Source: an uncultured Collinsella sp. (GTDB lineage: Bacteria; Actinomycetota; Coriobacteriia; Coriobacteriales; Coriobacteriaceae). Taken from it: a stretch of 64,000 nt of DNA. Shown here piece after piece: positions 1 to 7,054 of this stretch. A model generated the notes under the pieces. The model worked only from the letters and a program-made list of their open reading frames with translations, was not told where the DNA came from and ran no database searches. The translations under genes were made by a program, and so were the position numbers. Each line of letters starts with the position of its first letter. Position 1 is the first letter of the stretch. The stretch covers positions 62,001-126,000 of the forward strand of contig UQHS01000003.1 of NCBI GenBank assembly GCA_900540845.1. Direction: 5' to 3'.

Positions 1-99
1 TTCCCAACCACCCGCCTCGCGCGCGACCGCGCCTCGCACCAGCGCCTTGGCTCCAACTCCGCCCCACAACCAGCCACAACCCCACGCAACCCCCCGGAT

Positions 100-156
100 C
101 GAGTGAGCGCTTTTCCTACATTTGAGGCCGCTAAACGTAGGAAAAGCGCTCACTCG
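100..156. repeat. Perfect 20-bp inverted repeat
   Basis: Two perfectly complementary 20-base arms (100-119 and 137-156) flank a 17-base loop. The arm core is GAGTGAGCGCTTTTCC. No T-tract follows on either strand, so it does not look like an intrinsic terminator. It is followed by two tandem copies of GCAATCTGAAGCG. No coding region is supported in bases 1-300. It is probably a dispersed palindromic element, but only one copy was noticed here. Confidence 0.7.
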
Positions 157-239
157 GCAATCTGAAGCGGCAATCTGAAGCGGCAGCCTGGCAGTTGGCA
201 GTTGTTCCCAATTAAGCAGTCTGGCAGCGGTTTCAGCGC

Positions 240-272
240 GAAAAAAGCCGCCGGCCCGGATGGGACGGCGGC
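240..272 (-). terminator. Intrinsic terminator after fruK
   Basis: On the minus strand a GCCGCC/GGCGGC stem (arms 267-272 and 247-252) is followed directly by six T residues. It lies about 30 bases past the fruK stop. Confidence 0.85.
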
Positions 273-300
273 AATAGCTGCGTTAAACGCGCGGGCTCGA

Positions 301-1233
301 CTACTTGCGCTCGAGCTTGCGGACGGTGACGCGCTTGGAGTACTCGTCGACGCGGCCGAAGTCGCCCAGGCCGACGCTCTCGGCGACGTTGGCGCCGGTG
401 GCCATAGCGAGCTTCATGGCCTCCTCGACGTTATCGCGATCCTTGTACCACTTGAGCAGGAAGGCCGCGAGGGTGCAGTCGCCGGCGCAGACAGAGGACA
501 CGAGCTTGATGTTGAACTCGCGCTTGGCGTACCAGATGTCCTCGCCGTTGGAGAAGTAGGCATCGCCGCGGCTACCGCGGGTGAGAAGCACGTTCTGGAC
601 GCCGGCCTCGTGAGCCATCTTCATGGCAACGCGGACCTCGTCGTCGGTGTTCACCGGAACGCCGAAAATCTCGCGCATCTCATGATGGTTGGGCTTGATG
701 AGCAGGGGCCTCTTGGAGGCAAGCGTCTTGAGCTTGTCGGAGGAGAGGTCGAGGACGACGTCGGCGCCGCGCTCCTGGGCGTGGTCCATGACCTTGTCGA
801 GGAAATCCTTGGAGGCGCGAGGCGGCACGGAGCCGGAGACGATCAGGCAGTCCATACCAGTGCTGGTGTCGAGGATATCGTAGAGCTCCTCCTCGTACTG
901 CGGGGTCAGCGGGGCACCGGGGTTGAGGACGCCGTACTCGTGCTCACCATCGTTGATGTACGCGCAGATGCGGGTGACGCCGTCGATCCAGACCGGGCGG
1001 CACAGGCAACCGAGGTTCATGGTCTCCTCAACGATGAACTTACCGGTGAAGCCACCGAAGAAGCCGAGGGCGACGGAATCGACGCCGAACTTCTTGAGGG
1101 CGAAGGACACGTCGAGGCCCTTGCCGTTGGCGGTATAGCTGGCGGAGTTGGCGCGGACGTTCTCATCGGGGATGAGGGTGGGGCCGGCAACCGTCATGTC
1201 GACAGCGGGGTTGGCAGTAAGGGTATAGAACAT
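301..1233 (-). CDS. fruK: 1-phosphofructokinase (PfkB family)
   Basis: Predicted to phosphorylate fructose 1-phosphate to fructose 1,6-bisphosphate in the cytoplasm, linking PTS-imported fructose to glycolysis. The 310-residue length is normal for the FruK/LacC branch of the PfkB (ribokinase) family. The N-terminus LTANPAVDMT and the C-terminal anion-hole motif CAGDC, with the catalytic Asp near residue 252, are visible. The motif carries Cys where most homologues have Gly before AGD. The ATG has a strong AGGAGG site 5 bases upstream. It lies downstream of ptsI on the same strand but is separated from it by a terminator, and it has its own palindromic operator. Tagatose-6-phosphate kinase activity is an alternative that sequence alone cannot exclude. 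Confidence 0.88.
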   Translation of the reverse strand: MFYTLTANPAVDMTVAGPTLIPDENVRANSASYTANGKGLDVSFALKKFGVDSVALGFFGGFTGKFIVEETMNLGCLCRPVWIDGVTRICAYINDGEHEYGVLNPGAPLTPQYEEELYDILDTSTGMDCLIVSGSVPPRASKDFLDKVMDHAQERGADVVLDLSSDKLKTLASKRPLLIKPNHHEMREIFGVPVNTDDEVRVAMKMAHEAGVQNVLLTRGSRGDAYFSNGEDIWYAKREFNIKLVSSVCAGDCTLAAFLLKWYKDRDNVEEAMKLAMATGANVAESVGLGDFGRVDEYSKRVTVRKLERK

Positions 1234-1307
1234 AAATGCCTCCTAATCAGACGCACTGACCTATACAGATTATCGCAAAATCAATCTGAAATATCAGGGA
1301 CATCGAT

Positions 1308-1323
1308 GATAAATCGATTTATC
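1308..1323. promoter_or_regulatory. Palindromic operator upstream of fruK
   Basis: A perfect 16-base palindrome, GATAAATCGATTTATC, lies about 75 bases upstream of the fruK start, between the ptsI terminator and fruK. A related AATCGATTTA sequence lies ahead of ptsH at about 3602. This suggests one sugar-responsive repressor or activator acts on both; the protein is not encoded in the window. Confidence 0.55.
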
Positions 1324-1330
1324 GTCATAT

Positions 1331-1382
1331 ACAAAAGTGCCGGGTGCGGTCCGCCTCGCACAAGGCGGACACACAACCGGCA
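1331..1382 (-). terminator. Intrinsic terminator after ptsI
   Basis: A compound hairpin, with outer TGCCGG/CCGGCA arms and an inner GTCCGCC/GGCGGAC stem, is followed on the minus strand by CTTTTGT. It begins a few bases after the ptsI stop and separates ptsI from fruK. Confidence 0.75.
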
Positions 1383-1390
1383 TGTGACTC

Positions 1391-3094
1391 TTAACGAGCG
1401 GCTGCCTCGAGCAGCTCCTTGACCTCTGCGGCCGTGGAGCACGCGAGCGCCTTCTCGGCAAGCTCGTCGCACTCGGCCTTGGACCACTGCGAGATGGTCT
1501 TGCGAGCGCGGAGGATGGACGGGGCGGACATGGAGAACTCCTCCAGGCCGAAGGAGATCAGCAGCGGCTCAAGCAGCGGATCGGCCGCAGCCTCGCCGCA
1601 CATGCCAACCATGATGCCGGCCTTCACGCCGCTCTCGATGATGTTCTTGATGGAACGGAGAACGGCCGGGTAGTAGACCTGATACAGGTTGGAGATGTGA
1701 TCGTTACCGCGGTCGGCGCACATGGTGTAACCGATGAGGTCGTTAGTGCCGATGGAGAAGAAGTCGGCCTCCTCGGCAAGCTTATCGGCGATGAGGGAGG
1801 CGGCGGGGGTCTCCATCATGACGCCGACCTCGATGTTCTCGTCGTACTTGAGGCCCTCGCACTCGAGCTCCTTCTTGCACTCCTCGACGAGCGCCTTGAC
1901 GGCACGAACCTCCTCGACGCAGGTGACGAGCGGGATCATGATCTTAACGTCGCCGAAGGCGCCGGCGCGCAGCAGGGCGCGGAGCTGCACCTTGTACTGA
2001 TCGACATACTCGAGGCAGTAACGGACAGCGCGGAAGCCCATGAAGGGATTCTCCTCGGGCTCCATGGCGAGGTACGGAATCGCCTTGTCGCCGCCCACGT
2101 CGAGCGTGCGGATGATGACCGGGGCGCCCTTCATGGCAGAGGCGACCTTGCGGTATGCCTGGAACTGCTCCTCCTCGGAAGGCAGCTCGGTGGCGTCCAT
2201 GAACAGGAACTCGGAGCGGAACAGGCCGATGGCCTCAGCGTCGTGCTCAAGAGCGTTGGGGACGTCGTTGGGGCTGCCAATGTTGCAGGCGAGGATCTTC
2301 TTAATGCCGTCGGCGGTGAGGGTCTCCTGACCGCGGAAGGCCTCGAGAGCGGCCTTCTCCTCAGCGAATGCGCGAGCCTGAGCCTGATAGTCGGCGAGGA
2401 CCTCGTCCTCGGGCTCGGCGATGACGATGCCCTTGGAGCCGTCGACGATGGCGGTCATGCCGTTGCGCAGCGCAGAGCAGCTGTTCGCGACGGAGAGGAC
2501 AGCCGGGATCTCGAGGGCGCGGGCGATGATGGCGGAGTGGGAGGTACGGCCACCGGTCTCGGTGACGATGCCGGCAACGTGCTCCTTGTCGATGGTGGCC
2601 GTCATGGACGGAGTCAGGTCATGCACGACCACGACGGTGTTCTCAGGAAGAACGGAGAGGTCGACAACCTCAACGCCCAGAAGCTCGGCGAGGATGCCGG
2701 TGCGGATGTCGGCGATGTCGGCGGCGCGCAGGCGGAACATCTCGTCGTCCATGGACAGGAACATGTTCTCGAACATGGTGCTGGCGTCGACAAGGGCCTG
2801 CTCGGCGCACGCACCACCGTCGATGGCACCGTTGATGGCGTCGGTCATGCCGGGATCCTGAGCCAGAATGATGTGGCCGGCCATGATCTCGGCCTCGTTC
2901 TCGCCCACGGCGACCTTCATGTGGTCGGCCTGAGCCTGGGTCTTCTCGCAGAAGACGGCCAGCGCGGCCTGGTAGCGCTCCTTCTCAGCCGCGGGGTCGG
3001 CGACCTCGTGGGGCTCGAAGGTGAGGTCGGGATCGACGGCAACCATAACCTTGCCGATGCCGATGCCCTCAGAAGCGTTAACTCCCTGATACAT
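1391..3094 (-). CDS. ptsI: Phosphoenolpyruvate-protein phosphotransferase (PTS enzyme I)
   Basis: Enzyme I of the sugar phosphotransferase system: it takes phosphate from phosphoenolpyruvate onto a histidine and passes it to HPr. The ATG at 3094 is chosen because a GAGAGGAAACGT site precedes it and MYQGVNASEGIGIGK is the expected N-terminus, giving 567 residues, a normal length. The phospho-histidine motif GGRTSHSAIIAR places His186 as the active site. The C-terminal PEP-binding barrel carries FFSIGTNDL and the late catalytic-Cys motif VGMCGE. It lies 134 bases after ptsH, with a terminator-like hairpin between them, so expression relative to HPr may be attenuated. Confidence 0.97.
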   Translation of the reverse strand: MYQGVNASEGIGIGKVMVAVDPDLTFEPHEVADPAAEKERYQAALAVFCEKTQAQADHMKVAVGENEAEIMAGHIILAQDPGMTDAINGAIDGGACAEQALVDASTMFENMFLSMDDEMFRLRAADIADIRTGILAELLGVEVVDLSVLPENTVVVVHDLTPSMTATIDKEHVAGIVTETGGRTSHSAIIARALEIPAVLSVANSCSALRNGMTAIVDGSKGIVIAEPEDEVLADYQAQARAFAEEKAALEAFRGQETLTADGIKKILACNIGSPNDVPNALEHDAEAIGLFRSEFLFMDATELPSEEEQFQAYRKVASAMKGAPVIIRTLDVGGDKAIPYLAMEPEENPFMGFRAVRYCLEYVDQYKVQLRALLRAGAFGDVKIMIPLVTCVEEVRAVKALVEECKKELECEGLKYDENIEVGVMMETPAASLIADKLAEEADFFSIGTNDLIGYTMCADRGNDHISNLYQVYYPAVLRSIKNIIESGVKAGIMVGMCGEAAADPLLEPLLISFGLEEFSMSAPSILRARKTISQWSKAECDELAEKALACSTAAEVKELLEAAAR

Positions 3095-3133
3095 TACGTT
3101 TCCTCTCTCCCGTTTCCCGTCCGTGCATTGCGG

Positions 3134-3174
3134 GAAACAAAATGCAGGCGCCCACGGGTTCGCGGACGCCTGCA
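3134..3174 (-). terminator. Terminator/attenuator between ptsH and ptsI
   Basis: Arms TGCAGGCG (3143-3150) and CGCCTGCA (3167-3174) form a hairpin that on the minus strand is followed by TTTTGTTTC. It sits in the ptsH-ptsI gap and would let HPr be made in excess over enzyme I. Confidence 0.7.
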
Positions 3175-3228
3175 CTGTACACCTATGTGATTAGATGCCT
3201 GTCATCTAGGACAATGCTCGCGCGCGAA

Positions 3229-3492
3229 CTACTCGCCGAGACCGCTCTTGATGAGCTCGATGGCGGCCGCAAGGGCCTCCTTCTCGTCAGCGCCGTCGCA
3301 CTTGACCTCGACCTCGGTGCCGCAAGGGATACCAGCGGCCATGAGGGCCATCGGGGACTTGCCGTTGACCTCCTTGTCGGGGGCAACGACGATGACCTCG
3401 GAGGCGAACTTGCCCATGGTGGAGGCGAAGAGGCCAGCAGGACGCATGTGGAGACCCTGGGGGTTGACGAGGGTAGCCTTCTCAGAAACCAT
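3229..3492 (-). CDS. ptsH: Phosphocarrier protein HPr
   Basis: Small cytoplasmic phosphocarrier (87 residues) that relays phosphate from enzyme I to the sugar-specific EIIA domains. The motif NPQGLHMRPA holds the phospho-accepting His15. NGKSPMALM holds Ser46, the HPr-kinase site in Gram-positive bacteria, so regulatory phosphorylation is possible; no hprK is seen here. The start at 3492 is preceded by AAAGGAGTCAGGTT, whereas an upstream in-frame extension has no ribosome binding site and no homology. First gene of the ptsH-ptsI unit. Confidence 0.96.
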   Translation of the reverse strand: MVSEKATLVNPQGLHMRPAGLFASTMGKFASEVIVVAPDKEVNGKSPMALMAAGIPCGTEVEVKCDGADEKEALAAAIELIKSGLGE

Positions 3493-3560
3493 AACCTGAC
3501 TCCTTTGAGTGATGCGCGCGCGGCATGACTGCCCACGCGGCACAAAAACACGACTCAGTC

Positions 3561-3616
3561 ATTGTATACCCTTTGCGGATATTTGGGGAGCACGTTTGGA
3601 ATGAATCGATTTACAT
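3561..3616 (-). promoter_or_regulatory. ptsH promoter and candidate operator
   Basis: Upstream of ptsH the minus strand carries a TATACA -10-like box (3563-3568); no convincing -35 box is seen. Farther upstream lies an AATCGATT-centred imperfect palindrome (3602-3614) resembling the perfect one in front of fruK. Confidence 0.4.
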
Positions 3617-3636
3617 GCCCTCCCCCGCACGAATGA

Positions 3637-3670
3637 GAAAAGGCCCCGCTTCTCTATAGAAGCAGGGCCC
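3637..3670 (-). terminator. Intrinsic terminator after tRNA-Arg
   Basis: A GC-rich hairpin (GGCCC.GCTTCT pairing with AGAAGC.GGGCC) followed by TTTTCTC on the minus strand, 14 bases past the tRNA-Arg 3' end. Confidence 0.8.
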
Positions 3671-3683
3671 GGATTCATACGGG

Positions 3684-3757
3684 TGCGCCATGGGGGATTC
3701 GAACCCTCGACCATCGGATTAGAAGTCCGGTGCTCTATCCAGCTGAGCTAATGGCGC
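3684..3757 (-). tRNA. tRNA-Arg (anticodon TCT)
   Basis: The minus strand folds as a cloverleaf: acceptor GCGCCAT/ATGGCGC, D arm TAGCTCAGCTGG, anticodon loop CTTCTAA (anticodon TCT), T arm GGTTCGAATCC, discriminator A. The 3' CCA is not encoded, since CCC follows the discriminator. Confidence 0.95.
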
Positions 3758-3797
3758 GAAGTTGCGGCGCCGCGCGTGCGGCACGGATGATTATAGA

Positions 3798-3831
3798 CGA
3801 AAGGCCTCCCCTTCGCAGGAGAAGCCTTTCG
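3798..3831 (-). terminator. Terminator-like hairpin after the DUF4012 gene
   Basis: Arms CGAAAGGC and GCCTTTCG flank a GC-rich loop about 30 bases past the stop of the DUF4012 gene. The T-rich stretch is short and partly inside the stem, so termination strength is uncertain. Confidence 0.5.
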
Positions 3832-3859
3832 CATTCACATCGGTATGCCCAAGGCAGCC

Positions 3860-5857
3860 CTACTGACGATACTTCGTCAACGTGGGCGTGCTCATGAAAC
3901 GAAGTTCCTCGGTGGCGTCGGCGGAAACCGTGACGTCATACGTGCACGTGATGGACTCTCCATCGCGCAGGTCGGGGCGAGAGGCGTGGAACACCTGAAG
4001 GCCCTCGTGCTCGGTCTCAACGAACTGCGCGCCGTTGGTTGCGGAGAAGTTGGAAATCGACCCACCCGTGGGGGCGTACACGAAGATCTCGGGATACAGA
4101 TTGTCGATGTCGAAGCCAGCCAACGCGCCCGTGATGTAGTTGCCTGCAGTCGCAATGACATCGGCGGAGGCGGTGTTGCGATACGTCGTTTTCACGCTAT
4201 AGGTACGCGTGCCGTCGGCGTTATCCGTAGAACCAGTGATCTCGTTTTCGATGTCGATGTACCAGCCCATCTTCGAGCCGATCCACAGCGAGAAGAACGT
4301 GCCCACCGCGGGCTCTGAAGGATCGGTGACAAGCGCGCCGGAGCAGTTGAGCGCGTCGAGCTTGGCCTGCTCGTCGGCGTTGGTAAGCCAAAACATGACG
4401 GAACGGTTATCGAAACCCTCCATCATCACCTTCATGAACTGCATGAGCGTCTCGGAGTTGAGACCGGAGAAGAAGTTCTCAAAGGCGAGGTCGGCCGCCT
4501 GCGCAAACAGCGCGTCCGCAGCATCATTGCCACCCTCAGCCGAGGGATTCGAGGAGAGGTACTTCCAGTAGAGGTCGTTCTGGAGCACCTTCGTGGCGTT
4601 CGAGCCGTCCAACATCAAGCCGTCAGCAAGGGTGATAGGCCCAGAGATGGCCAGCAGGTCCTGCACCACGGCCGGGGTAACCGAGATGACGCCGTCAAGG
4701 GCGACGCCCGTCTTCTCGGTGTAGGCGCTCGCCCAAATCTCGGCCACGCGCGTGAAGTCGGGGTCCATGCCCGCATCGCGCGGAACCATCATGAAGCCCT
4801 CACCAAACAGGGCCTTCTCCTGGTCGGTCACACCCATAGCGTCGGAGGTGCGGTCGGCCATCACGTCGTACACCGTGGAGAAATCGTCGAGCTCGATCTT
4901 GCCGTTGGTGATGCGAAGCGCGCCGATGGAGCCCGGGAAGCCGCCGGAGGCGCGCATCTCGGTGGAGTTCTGCGCAGCGATGAGGTACACGCGGTCGCCC
5001 TTGGCACCAAGGATGGACTCGGCGAGCGGTGCGAGGTCAGCGGCCTTTTGCACAAGCCCGTTGACCTTCACGAGCTTCTCCCGCACGGGACCCATCTTCT
5101 CCTCGAGCATCGAGATGTGGAACGCGGGGACGTCCTCGATCGTGTCCGTGCATTCCTGCATGGGCTCGGCAGCGCTGGCGAGCGCACCGAAGAGTTGGCT
5201 CACCGCCTGGGCGTTGATAGTCTTATCGGATGTGATGAGTTCGGACAGCGGGTTGCTCGCGATGGTATCCATCATGGGCACGAGCACCTGATTCGCCACA
5301 TCGTTAAGCGAGCCGACCACCGTGCGCGCAGAAGTGATGTCCTGTCCCACCACGGGGACAAAAGAAGCCGCGGTCCACAAAGGAGAAGACAGCTTGTCGG
5401 ACATGTCACCGGAGAGGTTCGCGATCTGCTGCGCACTCTCGGATGCGGAATTGAAATCCTGCGCCTTCACAGACTCGCTCATGCTGTCGACATACGTGAG
5501 CACCTCAGAAGCCTGGGCCTTGAGGTCCTTGGCGGAAAACAGGGCGGCAGCGCCCACTCCGCCCAGCACGCCCAGCAGAACAATGATGATGCCGGCGACG
5601 ATAAACGGCGTCTTGCTGCGCTTTTTAGGAGCCTTGGGAGCGCCGGCAGCGGACTGCATGTACGGAGACTGCTGAGATTGCGCACCTCGGGGAGCCCCGC
5701 CGCCGGACTGAGCCGATCCGTAGGTCGAGGTCCTCGGCTGAGCATACCTCGACTGCCCCTGCATGGAAGGCTGCGAGGGCGCCTGTGCACTTGGGATGCC
5801 CCGTCCCGAAGGCTGCTTAAAATGGTGCCCGCGCGGAGCATTGTTCGAATCCGCCAT
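3860..5857 (-). CDS. DUF4012 domain-containing membrane-anchored protein
   Basis: The 665-residue protein has an 80-residue Gln/Ser/Pro-rich cytoplasmic tail, a basic KKRSK stretch, one membrane helix (about residues 85-110), then a large extracellular part. The segment with AAQNSTEMRASGGFPGSIG and the following 250 residues match the DUF4012 family, which is common in Actinobacteria and often lies in wall or capsule polysaccharide loci. Biochemical function is unknown. The start follows AGAGGACGATGA. It diverges from a polyprenyl-phosphate glycosyltransferase gene at the left edge of the envelope locus, which suggests a role in polysaccharide assembly or attachment (inference). Confidence 0.8.
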   Translation of the reverse strand: MADSNNAPRGHHFKQPSGRGIPSAQAPSQPSMQGQSRYAQPRTSTYGSAQSGGGAPRGAQSQQSPYMQSAAGAPKAPKKRSKTPFIVAGIIIVLLGVLGGVGAAALFSAKDLKAQASEVLTYVDSMSESVKAQDFNSASESAQQIANLSGDMSDKLSSPLWTAASFVPVVGQDITSARTVVGSLNDVANQVLVPMMDTIASNPLSELITSDKTINAQAVSQLFGALASAAEPMQECTDTIEDVPAFHISMLEEKMGPVREKLVKVNGLVQKAADLAPLAESILGAKGDRVYLIAAQNSTEMRASGGFPGSIGALRITNGKIELDDFSTVYDVMADRTSDAMGVTDQEKALFGEGFMMVPRDAGMDPDFTRVAEIWASAYTEKTGVALDGVISVTPAVVQDLLAISGPITLADGLMLDGSNATKVLQNDLYWKYLSSNPSAEGGNDAADALFAQAADLAFENFFSGLNSETLMQFMKVMMEGFDNRSVMFWLTNADEQAKLDALNCSGALVTDPSEPAVGTFFSLWIGSKMGWYIDIENEITGSTDNADGTRTYSVKTTYRNTASADVIATAGNYITGALAGFDIDNLYPEIFVYAPTGGSISNFSATNGAQFVETEHEGLQVFHASRPDLRDGESITCTYDVTVSADATEELRFMSTPTLTKYRQ

Positions 5858-6088
5858 TCATCGTCCTCTCTGTTGGCTATAGCTGTGCTCGTACGTTTGC
5901 ACTGGCATGGGATGAATTAGGTCATATATGCTCCCATTTTAGCCCAATGGTTCCGAGGGTTTGACAATTCGATTAATGTCCACGAATGGGCTGGACGACC
6001 CCGTGAAATGGTGGATATCGAGAAGCTCATAAAACAGGGCTATACTAATTAGACTTATTTGCATACATATTAGCTTTGGAGTATTCGC

Positions 6089-7054
6089 ATGCCCATCGCA
6101 CGGCCCGACATTTCAATCGTTGTCCCCTGCTTCAACGAACAGGACAGCCTTCCGCTCTTCATTGACGAGCTGTCCCACGTCGCCGAAAGCATGGCCGCCC
6201 AAACCCCTCTCTCTTTTGAAGTTGTGCTGGTGGATGACGGCTCAAATGACGAGACCCTCTCGGTAATGAAGGTCCTGGCGGAGCAGGATCGCTCACCCCT
6301 ATCCATCAAGTGGATCTCTTTCTCACGAAACTTCGGAAAGGAAGCGGCGCTCTATGCGGGCCTTTCGCATGCGACGGGTGCCCTTGTGGCGACAATGGAT
6401 GCCGACATGCAGGACCCCCCTTCGCTTTTGCCCGAAATGTATCGAATCCTGCAGGAGGAAGACTACGACAATGTCGCGACGCGGAGAACCACCCGCGAGG
6501 GAGAGCCGCCCATCCGCTCCTGGTTTGCGCGCATGTTCTACCGCATCATCAATAGAATCTCAAAAGCCGATATCGTAGACGGAGCGCGCGACTTTCGCCT
6601 CATGAAGCGCCCCATGGTCGACGCGATTCTGTCCATGAGCGAGTACAACCGCTTTTCCAAAGGCATCTATGGCTGGGTGGGCTTCAAAACCAAATGGCTC
6701 CCGTACGTCAACGTCAATCGCGTGGCTGGCGAGACCAAATGGAACTTCTTCTCCCTGCTCCTCTATTCCATCGACGGCATCGTCGCATTCTCGACCGTAC
6801 CCCTTTCCATCGCCTCGATTATGGGCACGCTCTTTTGCATCGTCGCGTTCCTCGCGCTGTTTTTCATCGTGGTGCGCGCTCTTCTCTTTGGCGACCCCGT
6901 GAGCGGCTGGCCCTCTTTGGCATCCATCATCATCTTCATCGGAGGCGTACAGCTGCTGTGCCTCGGCATTATGGGGCAGTACCTTGCCAAAACGTATCTC
7001 GAAACCAAGAACAGGCCGCTCTATATCGTGAGGGAGTCCAACCTTGATGAATAG
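6089..7054 (+). CDS. GT2 glycosyltransferase, GtrB/DPM1-like, membrane-bound
   Basis: Likely transfers a sugar from a nucleotide donor to undecaprenyl phosphate at the inner membrane face. The GT-A domain starts ISIVVPCFNEQDSLP, with DDGSND and the metal-binding ATMDADMQDPP. The C-terminus has two membrane helices (about residues 230-260 and 270-295), the usual GtrB layout, and the 321-residue length fits. It overlaps the YfhO-type gene by 11 bases, so the two are surely co-expressed. The lipid-linked sugar it makes may be the donor used by that multi-pass partner; this is inference from the pairing. Confidence 0.85.
   Translation: MPIARPDISIVVPCFNEQDSLPLFIDELSHVAESMAAQTPLSFEVVLVDDGSNDETLSVMKVLAEQDRSPLSIKWISFSRNFGKEAALYAGLSHATGALVATMDADMQDPPSLLPEMYRILQEEDYDNVATRRTTREGEPPIRSWFARMFYRIINRISKADIVDGARDFRLMKRPMVDAILSMSEYNRFSKGIYGWVGFKTKWLPYVNVNRVAGETKWNFFSLLLYSIDGIVAFSTVPLSIASIMGTLFCIVAFLALFFIVVRALLFGDPVSGWPSLASIIIFIGGVQLLCLGIMGQYLAKTYLETKNRPLYIVRESNLDE

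Noticed and set aside
202..1422. Long plus-strand open frame opposite fruK
   Set aside because: Gly/Ala/Val/Asp-rich translation with no family features; it is the antisense shadow of the GC-rich fruK gene.
1697..3190. 497-codon plus-strand frame opposite ptsI
   Set aside because: Low-complexity shadow of ptsI; no ribosome binding site and no recognisable domain.
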